Below, in pieces: positions 45,881 to 55,700 of a stretch of 64,000 nucleotides of DNA (positions are counted from its first letter, which is position 1; every line of letters starts with the position of its first letter). Origin of the DNA: Paraburkholderia franconis (GTDB lineage Bacteria; Pseudomonadota; Gammaproteobacteria; Burkholderiales; Burkholderiaceae); assembly GCF_009362735.1 (NCBI RefSeq), contig NZ_WHNP01000012.1, forward strand, positions 136,973-200,972, in the 5' to 3' direction. Position numbers and translations under genes: made by a program. The notes under the pieces are model-generated. The model did not search any database. It was not told the DNA's origin and saw only the letters and a list, made by a program, of their open reading frames with translations.

Positions 45881-46106
45881 CAACGGCCAGATCAAGTGGG
45901 AGATCGACAATCTCCCAGCGCCTGCACGCGCCCGACTATCGGCTGCCGCGATGATTTGAATTCGAAATCGCGATTTTTATTTTGCACCACGCGCTCTTAG
46001 CATTGACAGGGTAGTGAATCCGGCAACGGGTACAGCGGCTGTCGTCATTGCGCGTTCGTCTTCGTGTTTCGCGCCGTTGCCACCGGGCAATCACAGGGAG
46101 GCATCG

Positions 46107-49043
46107 ATGGAGCACAAAGCTCGCACCCAGAACGAAAAGCTCGAAGTCAAGACGACGACCTGCTACATGTGCGCGTGCCGATGCGGCATCCGCGTGCATC
46201 TGCGCGATGGCGAGGTGCGCTACATCGACGGCAACCCGGACCATCCGCTCAACCAGGGCGTGATCTGCGCGAAGGGCTCGTCGGGCATCATGAAGCAGTA
46301 CTCGCCCGCGCGCCTCACGCAACCGCTGCTGCGCAAACGGGACGCGCCACGCGGCAGCGCGCAGTTCGAGCCCGTCTCGTGGGACGTCGCGTTCGACATG
46401 CTCGAAAAGCGTCTCGCCCATTTGCGCGCGACCGACCCCAAAAAGTTCGCGCTCTTCACCGGACGCGATCAGATGCAGGCGCTGACGGGTCTGTTCGCGA
46501 AGCAGTTCGGCACGCCAAACTATGCGGCGCACGGCGGCTTCTGCTCGGCGAACATGGCGGCGGGCATGATCTATACGATGGGCGGCTCGTTCTGGGAATT
46601 CGGCGGCCCCGATCTCGATCGCGCGAAGCTGTTCTTCATGATCGGCACGGCCGAGGACCATCACTCGAATCCGTTGAAGATCGCGATCTCGAAGTTCAAG
46701 CGCGCGGGCGGCCGCTTCATTGCGATCAATCCGATCCGCACCGGCTATGCGGCAATTGCCGACGAGTGGGTGCCGATCCGCCCCGGCACGGATGGCGCGC
46801 TCTTCATGGCGCTGATGCGCGAGCTGATCGAAAGCAATGCATATGATCGCGAGTTCGTCGAGCGCTATACGAATGCAGGCGAACTGCTGGACATGCGTCC
46901 CGATAGCGACACGCAGGGTCTGTTCGTGCGCGACGAAGCGGCCGACGTGAGCAATCCTCTCTTTCCGCAGAATCATATGTGGTGGGACCCCGCGAGCCAG
47001 CGCGCCGTGCTGCACCACACGCCGGGCGTGCGGCCCGCGCTCGAAGGACGCTATACGCTCGCGGACGGCACGCCCGTTGCGCCGTCGTTCGAACTGCTGC
47101 GCGAGCAGGTGGCCGATTGCACGCCGGAATGGGCGTCGGAGATCACAGGCATTCCCGCCGATACGATTCGCCGTCTTGCGCGCGAAATGGCCGATGTCGC
47201 GCGCGATCACAAGATCACGCTGCCGATCCGATGGACCGACGCATGGGGCGAAACGCACGAGAGCGTGACGGGCGCGCCGATCGCTTTTCACGCGATGCGC
47301 GGGCTCGCCGCGCACTCGAATGGCTTTCAGTCGATACGCGCATTGGCCGTGCTGATGTCGCTGCTCGGCACGATCGACCGGCCGGGCGGCTTCCGGCACA
47401 AGTCGCCGTATCCGCGCGCCGTGCCGCCGTCGGCGAAACCGCCGAACAGCCCCGACGACGTGAAGCCGAATACGCCGCTTTCGAACGGTCCGCTCGGCTG
47501 GCCTGCCGCGCCCGAGGACCTGTTCATCGACGACAGCGGCGGACCTGTGCGTATCGACAAGGCGTTCTCGTGGGAATATCCGCTCGCCGTGCATGGCCTG
47601 ATGCATAGCGTGATCACGAACGCGTGGCGCGGCGATCCGTATCCGATCGACACGCTGTTGATTTTCATGGCCAACATGGCATGGAACTCGTCGATGAATA
47701 CCGTCGAAGTCCGCAAGATGCTCGCGGACAGGCACGACAATGGCGAGTACAAGATTCCGTTCATCGTCGTGTGCGATGCGTTCCAGTCGGAGATGACGGC
47801 GTTCGCCGATCTGATCCTGCCCGATACGACTTACCTCGAACGCCACGACGCGATGTCGATGCTCGACAGGCCGATTTCCGAGTTCGACGGCCCCGTCGAT
47901 TCGGTGCGCGTGCCCGTCGTGCCGCCGACGGGCGAATGCAAGCCGTTCCAGGAAGTGCTCGTCGAACTGGCGAGCCGCCTGAAGTTCCCCGCGTTCACGA
48001 CGCCGGAAGGCAAGCGCAAGTATCGCGACTATCCGGACTTCATCGTCAATCACCAGACGGCACCGGGCTCGGGCGTGGGCTTTCTGATCGGATGGCGCGG
48101 CAAGGACGGCGACAAGGCGCTCGTCGGCGAACCGAATCCGCGGCAGTGGGAAGAGTACGCGAAGCACAACTGCGTCTATCACTACACGCTGCCCGAGTCG
48201 ATGCAGTACATGCGCAACTGCAACGGGCCGTATCTGGAGTTCGCGGTCGAGAAGGGCTTTCGCAAGTTCAACGAGCCGATCGTGATCGCGCTCTACTCGG
48301 ACGTGATGCAGAAGTTCAGGCTCGCTGCGCGGGGAAAAACAAAGGGGCGCCAGCCGCCGGATCATTTGCGCGCGCGCATCGAGCAGTATTTCGATCCGCT
48401 GCCGTTCTGGTATCCGCCGCTCGAACACGACACGACGGATCACGCACAGTATCCGCTCGCGGCCGTCACGCAGCGGCCGATGGCGATGTATCACTCGTGG
48501 GACTCGCAGAATGCGTGGCTGCGTCAGATACATGGCGAGAACTATCTGTACATGAATCCGCGCACGGCAGCGGCGCAAGGCATCGACGACGGCGGCTGGA
48601 TCTACGTCGAATCGCAATGGGGCAAGGTGCGCTGCCTTGCGCGCTACAGCGAAGCCGTCGAGCCGGGCACCGTGTGGACATGGAATGCGATCGGCAAGTC
48701 GGCGGGCGCGTGGAATCTCGGGCCCGACGCAAACGAATCGCAGCGCGGCTTTTTGCTGAACCATCTGATCGCGGACGAGATTCCCGTCAACAGTGCGAAT
48801 CACCCGCGCACGTCGAACTCCGATCCCATCACGGGCCAGGCCGCGTGGTACGACGTGCGCGTGCGCATCTATCCGGCCGAAGCGGACGCCGATCATACGC
48901 TGCCGCAGTTCGCGCCGATGCCTGCGCTGCCGGGCGTCGTCGGCGGAGCAGCGGGCGGCATGATTCATCGCATCGTGCAGACGTATTTCGCAGGACGCGG
49001 CGAGTTCGCCGCGCGTCTGCGCAAGGCGGCCGAGCGCGACTGA
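46107..49043 (+). CDS. soeA: Molybdopterin oxidoreductase large subunit, SoeA-like
   Basis: 978 residues of the DMSO-reductase family. The N-terminal 4Fe-4S site is Cys19-x2-Cys22-x3-Cys26 plus the Cys in GVICAKGS. Cys146 (GGFCSANMAAG) is placed to bind the metal. Later come the guanosine-dinucleotide domains (ADLILPDTTYLERHDAM; YLYMNPRTAAAQGIDDGGWI). There is no twin-arginine signal, so it works in the cytoplasm, as do SoeABC sulfite dehydrogenases; size and partners also fit. Substrate assignment to sulfite is inference; polysulfide or another oxyanion is possible. AGGGAGG precedes the start. Confidence 0.8.
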   Translation: MEHKARTQNEKLEVKTTTCYMCACRCGIRVHLRDGEVRYIDGNPDHPLNQGVICAKGSSGIMKQYSPARLTQPLLRKRDAPRGSAQFEPVSWDVAFDMLEKRLAHLRATDPKKFALFTGRDQMQALTGLFAKQFGTPNYAAHGGFCSANMAAGMIYTMGGSFWEFGGPDLDRAKLFFMIGTAEDHHSNPLKIAISKFKRAGGRFIAINPIRTGYAAIADEWVPIRPGTDGALFMALMRELIESNAYDREFVERYTNAGELLDMRPDSDTQGLFVRDEAADVSNPLFPQNHMWWDPASQRAVLHHTPGVRPALEGRYTLADGTPVAPSFELLREQVADCTPEWASEITGIPADTIRRLAREMADVARDHKITLPIRWTDAWGETHESVTGAPIAFHAMRGLAAHSNGFQSIRALAVLMSLLGTIDRPGGFRHKSPYPRAVPPSAKPPNSPDDVKPNTPLSNGPLGWPAAPEDLFIDDSGGPVRIDKAFSWEYPLAVHGLMHSVITNAWRGDPYPIDTLLIFMANMAWNSSMNTVEVRKMLADRHDNGEYKIPFIVVCDAFQSEMTAFADLILPDTTYLERHDAMSMLDRPISEFDGPVDSVRVPVVPPTGECKPFQEVLVELASRLKFPAFTTPEGKRKYRDYPDFIVNHQTAPGSGVGFLIGWRGKDGDKALVGEPNPRQWEEYAKHNCVYHYTLPESMQYMRNCNGPYLEFAVEKGFRKFNEPIVIALYSDVMQKFRLAARGKTKGRQPPDHLRARIEQYFDPLPFWYPPLEHDTTDHAQYPLAAVTQRPMAMYHSWDSQNAWLRQIHGENYLYMNPRTAAAQGIDDGGWIYVESQWGKVRCLARYSEAVEPGTVWTWNAIGKSAGAWNLGPDANESQRGFLLNHLIADEIPVNSANHPRTSNSDPITGQAAWYDVRVRIYPAEADADHTLPQFAPMPALPGVVGGAAGGMIHRIVQTYFAGRGEFAARLRKAAERD

Positions 49044-49077
49044 GTGGAACTGAGTGCAACTGGAACGGAGAGCATCG

Positions 49078-49812
49078 ATGACACAGATGGCGCTCGTAAT
49101 CGATCTGAACGTCTGCGTGGGTTGCCACGCATGCGTGACGAGCTGCAAGGAGTGGAACACGTCGGGTGAGGCGGGCAGCCTGGCCGATCATCGTCCGTAC
49201 GACGCCGATCCGTCGGGCACGTTCTTCAACCGCGTGCAGACGTTCGAAGCCGGCGAGTTTCCGCTCGCCGACACCATTCACTTCCCGAAGTCGTGCCTGC
49301 ACTGCGAGGACCCGCCGTGCGTGCCCGTCTGTCCGACGGGGGCGAGCTACAAGCGCAAGGAAGACGGCCTCGTGCTGGTCGACTACGACCGCTGCATTGG
49401 CTGCAAGTATTGCGCGTGGGCCTGCCCATACGGCGCGCGCGAAATCGACGAAGAGCGCAAGGAGATGACGAAGTGCACGCTCTGCGCGGACCGCATCTAC
49501 AACGAAGCGCTGCCCGAGCGCGACCGCAAGCCCGCGTGCGTGCTCGCGTGCCCGACATCGGCGCGACTCTTCGGCGACATTCACGATCCGGAGTCCGTCG
49601 TATCGAAGGCGATTCGCGAGCGCGGCGGCTATCAGCTGATGCCCGAATGGGGCACGCGGCCGTCGAATCACTATCTGCCGCGCCAGAAAGTGACGTCGTG
49701 CGGCAGCGGCGCGTGTTCGTGCAAGACATCCGATGGCGATGAAGCGGCGTCCGTCGAAACGCAGGCGGAACGCGGCGAGCTTCATCTTGCGTCGATTGCG
49801 ACGCGCGTGTGA
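49078..49812 (+). CDS. soeB: 4Fe-4S electron-transfer subunit, SoeB/DmsB-like
   Basis: 244 residues with four cluster-binding Cys groups: CVGCHACVTSC, CLHCEDPPCVPVCPTGA, CIGCKYCAWACPYGAR and CTLCADRI with CVLACPTSA. It carries electrons between the molybdenum subunit and the membrane subunit. A Cys-rich tail (CGSGACSCKTSDGD) is unusual. It starts 35 bases after soeA with GGAACGGAG upstream. Confidence 0.9.
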   Translation: MTQMALVIDLNVCVGCHACVTSCKEWNTSGEAGSLADHRPYDADPSGTFFNRVQTFEAGEFPLADTIHFPKSCLHCEDPPCVPVCPTGASYKRKEDGLVLVDYDRCIGCKYCAWACPYGAREIDEERKEMTKCTLCADRIYNEALPERDRKPACVLACPTSARLFGDIHDPESVVSKAIRERGGYQLMPEWGTRPSNHYLPRQKVTSCGSGACSCKTSDGDEAASVETQAERGELHLASIATRV

Positions 49813-49840
49813 GTGAACGGATCGAAAACGGGAGAACGGA

Positions 49841-50794
49841 ATGAATCCGGCATTTTCAGTGGTGTTCCTCACGACGCTGAGCGGCGCGGGCCAGGGGCTG
49901 CTGATCGCGCTCGTCGGCGTCGAGGTGGCGTCGCGGCTCGGCTTCGGCGATGCGGCTGCCGTGCCGCAGCTGTTCTATGTCGTCGGCGCTGCGCTCTCAT
50001 GCGTGCTTGGCGCGCTGGGGCTGCTTGCGTCGTTTTTTCATCTGGGCCATCCCGAGCGCGCGTGGCGCGCGATCGCAATGTGGCGCACGTCGTGGCTGTC
50101 GAGAGAATGTCTGTGCCTGCCTGCGTTCCTTGCGTGCACGTTCGCTTACGGCGTCGCGCATGCGTTCGCATCGCCTTATACGCTTTATGTTGGCGCGATC
50201 GCGGTGGTGGCTAGCGGGCTGCTGTTCATCTGCACGGCGATGATCTACGCGTGCCTGCGCTTCCTGCAGGAATGGGCGACGCCGCTGACGCTCGTGAATT
50301 TTGTGCTGCTGGGCAGCGCATCGGGCTTTACGCTCGCAACGGCGTGTGCCGCGTGGTTCGCTCCTGCGCTGATCGGGCCACTCGCCGTGGGCGCATGCGG
50401 GTTGACGGTTGCGGGATGCGCGTCGCGCGTCGCATCGTTGATGCGCAATGCGCGGCTCAAACCGAAATCGACGGTGCAAAGCGCGACGGGCATTCGCGGC
50501 GCGCGCGTCGAGCAGAAATCGCGGGGCTTCACGGCGGGCGCGTTCAATCTGCGCGAGTTCTTCCATGGCAAGACGCCGCAGACGTTGAAGCGCATCAAGT
50601 GGACGTTTCTGATCGCTGCGTTCGCCGTGCCGTTCTGCCTGATCGTGTCGGGCGGAAGCGTGCGCTCGGTCGGGCTTTCGTTCGTGCTGCTGTGCGCGGC
50701 GTCGGTGATCCAGTACGCGGGGCTCGTCGCCGAGCGGTGGTTCTTCTTCGCGGAAGCGCGGCATCCGCAGAATCTTTATTATCGGCAGGCGTAG
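49841..50794 (+). CDS. soeC: DmsC-type membrane anchor, SoeC-like
   Basis: 317 residues, about eight membrane helices (VVFLTTLSGAGQGLLIALVG; LFYVVGAALSCVLGALGLLA; FHLGHPERAWRAIAMWRTSW; SLSFVLLCAASVIQYAGLV). The HLGHPERAWRA and SWLSRE signatures of the DmsC/NrfD group are visible. It anchors the soluble subunits at the inner membrane and exchanges electrons with quinone. Last gene of the operon. Confidence 0.88.
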   Translation: MNPAFSVVFLTTLSGAGQGLLIALVGVEVASRLGFGDAAAVPQLFYVVGAALSCVLGALGLLASFFHLGHPERAWRAIAMWRTSWLSRECLCLPAFLACTFAYGVAHAFASPYTLYVGAIAVVASGLLFICTAMIYACLRFLQEWATPLTLVNFVLLGSASGFTLATACAAWFAPALIGPLAVGACGLTVAGCASRVASLMRNARLKPKSTVQSATGIRGARVEQKSRGFTAGAFNLREFFHGKTPQTLKRIKWTFLIAAFAVPFCLIVSGGSVRSVGLSFVLLCAASVIQYAGLVAERWFFFAEARHPQNLYYRQA

Positions 50795-50807
50795 CGCCTC
50801 GACGCCT

Positions 50808-51851
50808 CTACACGTGGCTCGCCTGCACGCGCTCGGCCAGCTTGGCGTCGTAGCTCGAATGAATGTGCACGCGCTTTTTGTCCGGGAACGCGTAGTTGTA
50901 CGCCTTGCGCAGCGCGAGCGATGCCTCGTGGAATCCGGAGAGGATCAGCTTCTGTTTGTTCGGATAGCCCGCGATATCGCCCGCAGCGAAGATGCCGGGG
51001 CACGAGCTTTCGTAGTTCGACGTATCGACGACGATGCGCCCCGCCTGTATGTCGATCCCCCACTTCGCAATCGGGCCGAGATCGGCGACGAGCCCGTATA
51101 GCACGAGCAACTGGTCCGCATCGAGTTGCATCGAGCTGCCGACCTGGCGAATCTCGATCGATTCGAGTGTCCCGTCGGGCGCATTCAACGCCGCGATCGA
51201 TCCGACTATGAAGTCCATTTCGCCCGCTTCGACCGACTGGCGCATTTTGGTCACGCTCGAATCCGTCGCGCTGAAGCCATTGCGACGGTGCACGAGCGTC
51301 ACGCGCTTCGCGACGGAACGCAGCGCCAGCGCCCAGTCGAGCGCCGAGTCGCCGCCGCCTGCAACCACCACGTTCTTGCCGGCAAAATCGCTCTGCTTGC
51401 GAACGCTGTAGTGCACGTGACGATCTTCGAGCGGCGGGGCTTCGTCGAGCGTCAACCGTTGCGGCACGAATGAGCCATTGCCGGCCGCGATCAGAATAGC
51501 GGCGGCGTCGAACGTCAGTCCTTTGTCCGTGCGGGCGCGCCAGTGTCCGTTATCGAGGCGCTCGACCGACTCGATGCACTGGCCGAGATGCATCGGCGGA
51601 TCGAACGGGCGGCATTGCTCGATGAGCCGCTCGACGAGGTCGCGCGCGGTGCAGATGGGTATTGCCGGGATGTCGTAGATCGGCTTGTCGGGATACAGTT
51701 CGATGCACTGTCCGCCTATGCGTTCGATCGTGTCCACGATGCGGCACGAGAGGCCGATCACGCCTGCCTCGAATGCAGCGAAGAGGCCGACAGGTCCCGC
51801 GCCGACGATCAGTACATCGGTGCTCAAGGGGGCGTCTGTCTGCGATGTCAT
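50808..51851 (-). CDS. Ferredoxin/flavodoxin-NADP reductase, thioredoxin-reductase-like
   Basis: 347 residues with two Rossmann motifs, FAD (DVLIVGAGPVGLFAAFEAG) and NADPH (VVVAGGGDSALDWALAL), and a final GIFAAGDIAGYPNKQKLILSG. The redox-active Cys pair of true thioredoxin reductase is missing, which places it in the FNR2 group that reduces ferredoxin or flavodoxin. IGGQCIELYPDKPIYDIPAIP is the group signature. It converges with soeC. Confidence 0.92.
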   Translation of the reverse strand: MTSQTDAPLSTDVLIVGAGPVGLFAAFEAGVIGLSCRIVDTIERIGGQCIELYPDKPIYDIPAIPICTARDLVERLIEQCRPFDPPMHLGQCIESVERLDNGHWRARTDKGLTFDAAAILIAAGNGSFVPQRLTLDEAPPLEDRHVHYSVRKQSDFAGKNVVVAGGGDSALDWALALRSVAKRVTLVHRRNGFSATDSSVTKMRQSVEAGEMDFIVGSIAALNAPDGTLESIEIRQVGSSMQLDADQLLVLYGLVADLGPIAKWGIDIQAGRIVVDTSNYESSCPGIFAAGDIAGYPNKQKLILSGFHEASLALRKAYNYAFPDKKRVHIHSSYDAKLAERVQASHV

Positions 51852-52029
51852 GCGTGCTCCTCATGCGTGTCGTCGGTCATTCATGCTTTCACGATACAGA
51901 CAGGAGGACGCCTCGGCAACGAAGTCATCACGGCGGGCATGGATAAGCACGTTCTTCCATTCATGCTCTCGAAGGCCGTCACCCGTGCGAGCGATCATGC
52001 CTTCCATGTGCGCCGCTAAAGGAATCGCG

Positions 52030-52581
52030 CTACTCGATCTTCCACTTGATCGAGCATCCGAACGCCGGATTCTGCGTGTCGGGGCCGACGCCTGTCTGCG
52101 CGATCTGCTGCATCGCTTCGAACAGTTCGCGGCGCGCGCCCGCAACGGGTTCCTTGCGCGAAGCGTCGAGCCTGCCGCGATAGCGCAATACCAGACTGGC
52201 GTCGAAGCCATAGAACTCCGGCGTGCAGACGGCGTCATAGGCCCGCGCGATCTGCTGTGTCTCGTCGTACAGATACGGGAACGGCAACTGCAACTGGGAC
52301 GCGAGTTCGACCATGCGCTCGAACGAATCTTCCGGATACGCGACGCCGTCGTTCGAGTTGATACCCACCGTGCCGATACCCAGTGCCGCCAGTTCGCGCG
52401 AATCGCTCACGATGCGCGGCAAGACGGCCTTCACATACGGACAATGGTTGCACATGAAGATCACGACAAGTCCCTTCGGGCCGCGCACGTCGTCGAGCGT
52501 GTAAGTCTTGCCGTCCGTTGCGGGCAGCGAGAACGCGGGCGCGGCAACGCCGAGTTCGCCTGCGGGAGATTCGGTAGCCAT
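52030..52581 (-). CDS. Thioredoxin-fold redoxin protein
   Basis: 183 residues of the AhpC/TSA-like redoxin superfamily (GVAAPAFSLPATDGKTYTLD; VVIFMCNHCPYVKAVLPRIV; GINSNDGVAYPEDSFERMVE). The Cys-x2-Cys pair CNHC is in the thioredoxin position, with CPYVKA after it. Probably a cytoplasmic thiol oxidoreductase or peroxiredoxin. Between the glycosidase and the ferredoxin reductase on the same strand. Confidence 0.88.
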   Translation of the reverse strand: MATESPAGELGVAAPAFSLPATDGKTYTLDDVRGPKGLVVIFMCNHCPYVKAVLPRIVSDSRELAALGIGTVGINSNDGVAYPEDSFERMVELASQLQLPFPYLYDETQQIARAYDAVCTPEFYGFDASLVLRYRGRLDASRKEPVAGARRELFEAMQQIAQTGVGPDTQNPAFGCSIKWKIE

Positions 52582-52675
52582 CGGTCACTCCTTGAATGAT
52601 GAGGTCCAACACATGTTCGTGCATTCTGCGGCTTGCGGCAGTCGAAACGGGCAGTCGAAACAGGCAGTCGAAACG

Positions 52676-55417
52676 CTAACGCGCGATCACGGCCGCAATA
52701 TCTTCGACGACGCTCGCGGCCACAGGTTCTTCATCGGGCGCAACATGCGAGAGCTTCATCAGGCGCGGTTGCAGCAGCAGCGCGACGAGCCCGCTCCACC
52801 CCGTCTGATGCGAAGCGCCGATGCCACGCCCATTGTCGCCGTGAAAGTACTCATGGAACAGGATGAGATCCCGCGAATGCGGATCGGCTTGCAGCATCGG
52901 ATAGGCCGACATCACGGGCCGCACGCCTTGTGCATCTTTCATGAAGAGCGTGGCGATGCGGCGCGCGAGATCGTCGGCGATCTCGCTCAGCGAAAGTTGG
53001 CGGCCCGAGCCCGTCGGATATTCGATCCGAAACTCATCGCCGTAGTAGCGATGAAACTCGTACAGCGATTCGATCAGCAAATAGTTGACGGGCATCCACA
53101 CCGGCCCGCGCCAGTTCGAATTGCCGCCGAATACGCGCGAATCCGATTCGCCCGGCTGATACTGGATGCAGACGCTCACGCCGTCGCGATCGAACAGGTA
53201 CGGCTCGTCGAGATGAAAGCGCGACAGCGCCCGCACGCCATGATCGGAGAGAAACTCGGCTTCGTCGAGCGCGCGGCGCAGCAGCGCCTTCATTCGATGT
53301 CCGCGCAACAACGACAGCAGCGTCGTGTTGCCCTTGCCGGGTTCTGTCCAGCGCGACACGAGCTTCGCGAGATTCGGCCGGTGATCGAGAAACCATGCGA
53401 GCCGTTCGCGCAGTCCGGGCAAATGACCATGCACGCGTTCTTCGAGCACGTGCACGGCGAAGAGGGGAATCAGCCCGACGATCGAACGGATGCGCATCGG
53501 CACGCGGGTTCCGTCCGGAAGGTGCAGCACGTCGTAGAAGAACTCGTCCTCGTTGTCCCATAGGCCCGTGTTGCATCCTTCGTTGCAACTGACGGCTTCC
53601 GCGATATACAGAAAGTGCTCGAAGAACTTCACCGCGATCTCGACGTATGAGTCGTTCGTCATCGCGAGTTCGAGCCCGATCTGCATCAGGTCGAGCGCAT
53701 ACGAGGCCATCCATGCGGTGCCGTCGGCCTGATCGATGCGGCCGCCCGTCGGCAGCGGCGAAGAGCGGTCGAAGATGCCGATGTTGTCGAGCCCGAGAAA
53801 GCCGCCCTGAAAGATGTTGCGGTCGTCGGCGTCCTTGCGGTTGACCCACCACGAGAAATTCAGCAGCAGCTTGTGGAACATCACTTCGAGAAACGCGTGA
53901 TCGCCGACGCCCGTCAATTCGCGGTCGAGTTCATACACGCGCCACGTTGCCCATGCATGAACGGGCGGATTCGCATCGCCGAACGCCCACTCGTACGCGG
54001 GCAGCTGCCCGTTCGGATGCATGTAGCGCTCCTTCACGAGCAGCAGCAATTGCTTCTTCGCGAAGTCGGGGTCGATCGTCGCGAACGCGGCGGCGTGAAA
54101 CGCGAGATCCCATGATGCGTACCACGGATACTCCCACTTGTCGGGCATCGACACGATGTCGCCGTTGCACATGTGCCGCCAGTCCGCATTGCGGCCGTGC
54201 CTGCGCGGTTTCGGCGGCGTCGGCTGGCCGGGGTCGCCGTCGTGCCAGCGCGTCACGTCGAACTGGTAGTACTGCTTGCTCCACAACATGCCGGCCAGCG
54301 CCTGACGCTGCACGAGCCGCGCGTCGGCATCGTCGATGTCGTGCTGAAGCGCCGCATAGAACTCGTCGGCCTCCGCTTGCCGGCGCGCGAAGAGGGCGCC
54401 CATGTCGTGCGGCAAGGTGTCGCGCGCGGCTTCGGGACGCCAGCGCAAATACAGCACCGAGCATTCGTGAGGCTCGAATTGCAGATACACGTGCGCCGCG
54501 GCGCGCGTGCCCTTGTCTCGTCGGATGGCCTGTTCATCGTCCGCGATGAGATAGTCGTTGAAGCCGTCCTTGAACGGTCCCGCTCCATCGATGCCGAAGA
54601 TGCGGCGCACATTTGTTTCGTTTTCGCAGAAGAGCCATTCGACGGGCTGTTGCGCCGAAGCCGTCACGATCATGGTGCCCGTCGATGGGTTGTGCGCGAC
54701 GACGCGCGCGCCATCGTCCGCATCGGGCTGTAGCACGAGCGACGGCTTGCCGGATTTGCTGGACCACGCCCATCTGTTGCGCGCCCAGAACTGCGGCAGC
54801 ACATGAAGCGTCGCGCGCCGCGATGCGCGGTTCTCGACGGTCACGCGCATCACGATATCGTCGGGCGTGTGCTTCGCGTACTCGACGAATACGTCGAAGT
54901 AGCGGTTATCGTCGAACACGCCCGTATCGAGGATTTCATATTCGGGCTGATCGGCGCCGCGCCGCGCATTTTCGTCGATCAGATCCTGATACGGGTACGC
55001 GTCGTGAGGGTACTTGTACAGCATCTTCATGTACGAATGCGTCGGCGTGCCGTCGAGGTAGAAGTAAAGCTCCTTCACGTCCTCGCCGTGATTGCCTTGC
55101 GCGTTCGTCAATCCGAACAGGCGTTCCTTGATGATGGGATCGTGCCCGTTCCACAGCGCGAGCGAGATGCACCAGTCGAGCGGGTCGTTGCCGAATCCCG
55201 CGATGCCGTCCTCGCCCCAGCGGTACATGCGGCTGCGCGCATGATCGTGCGGAAAGTAGTCCCACGCCGTGCCGTATTCGCTGTAGTCTTCGCGGACCGT
55301 ACCCCATTGGCGCTCGCTCAGATACGGTCCCCAGCGGCGCCATCGGTCGAGTTCCGGACCATGTAGACGCGAGCCTTCCTTCGATTGCAGCAGATTGATT
55401 GCGCGTAGCGGTGGCAT
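52676..55417 (-). CDS. Glycoside hydrolase family 63-like glucosidase
   Basis: 913 residues. The C-terminal two thirds form an (alpha/alpha)6 barrel with GH63/MGH1-type motifs (WDLAFHAAAFATIDPDFAKK; NIFQGGFLGLDNIGIFDRSS; DQADGTAWMASYALDLM; NWRGPVWMPVNYLLIESL). Acidic residues in these segments are the likely catalytic pair. No signal peptide, so it acts in the cytoplasm, probably on alpha-glucosides such as glucosylglycerate or storage-glucan pieces; the substrate is inferred only loosely. GGGAGG precedes the start. Confidence 0.88.
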   Translation of the reverse strand: MPPLRAINLLQSKEGSRLHGPELDRWRRWGPYLSERQWGTVREDYSEYGTAWDYFPHDHARSRMYRWGEDGIAGFGNDPLDWCISLALWNGHDPIIKERLFGLTNAQGNHGEDVKELYFYLDGTPTHSYMKMLYKYPHDAYPYQDLIDENARRGADQPEYEILDTGVFDDNRYFDVFVEYAKHTPDDIVMRVTVENRASRRATLHVLPQFWARNRWAWSSKSGKPSLVLQPDADDGARVVAHNPSTGTMIVTASAQQPVEWLFCENETNVRRIFGIDGAGPFKDGFNDYLIADDEQAIRRDKGTRAAAHVYLQFEPHECSVLYLRWRPEAARDTLPHDMGALFARRQAEADEFYAALQHDIDDADARLVQRQALAGMLWSKQYYQFDVTRWHDGDPGQPTPPKPRRHGRNADWRHMCNGDIVSMPDKWEYPWYASWDLAFHAAAFATIDPDFAKKQLLLLVKERYMHPNGQLPAYEWAFGDANPPVHAWATWRVYELDRELTGVGDHAFLEVMFHKLLLNFSWWVNRKDADDRNIFQGGFLGLDNIGIFDRSSPLPTGGRIDQADGTAWMASYALDLMQIGLELAMTNDSYVEIAVKFFEHFLYIAEAVSCNEGCNTGLWDNEDEFFYDVLHLPDGTRVPMRIRSIVGLIPLFAVHVLEERVHGHLPGLRERLAWFLDHRPNLAKLVSRWTEPGKGNTTLLSLLRGHRMKALLRRALDEAEFLSDHGVRALSRFHLDEPYLFDRDGVSVCIQYQPGESDSRVFGGNSNWRGPVWMPVNYLLIESLYEFHRYYGDEFRIEYPTGSGRQLSLSEIADDLARRIATLFMKDAQGVRPVMSAYPMLQADPHSRDLILFHEYFHGDNGRGIGASHQTGWSGLVALLLQPRLMKLSHVAPDEEPVAASVVEDIAAVIAR

Positions 55418-55700
55418 GGAACCTCCCGGCCCGAATCGACCCTGCGATACGATCAGTGTGTGAGCGTCTGTGCTTTTGCGTCGCGAGCGGCGCGGGCGCG
55501 GCAGGCATCTTCAGACGCGCGCAATGGACCGTCGCCAGACGGCAACCTTGATGATAGGCGTCCCGTGCCTGCATGGCGACCCATCGGCCGGCCTCGTACG
55601 GCATACTTGAGCGAATGCTACGGTGCGGAAGCTGGCGACAGCGGGACTTCTGCGGCAACGTTCAATGGTGTGGGGCGAGATCGCCGGCTATCGCTCGCTG

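Larger units (their letters stand above)
45675..46106. other. 432-bp gap with terminator and carbonic anhydrase remnant
   Basis: Holds the tkt-gnd terminator (45710-45738), a carbonic-anhydrase fragment (45764-45880) and the promoter region of the molybdoenzyme operon. AT-rich stretches at 45960-45990 and TTGACA at 46003-46008 are possible promoter elements. Confidence 0.6.

Noticed and set aside
45936..49160. Open frame of over 1000 codons antisense to soeA
   Set aside because: Arg/His-rich composition typical of antisense frames in GC-rich DNA; the plus strand has clear molybdoenzyme motifs.
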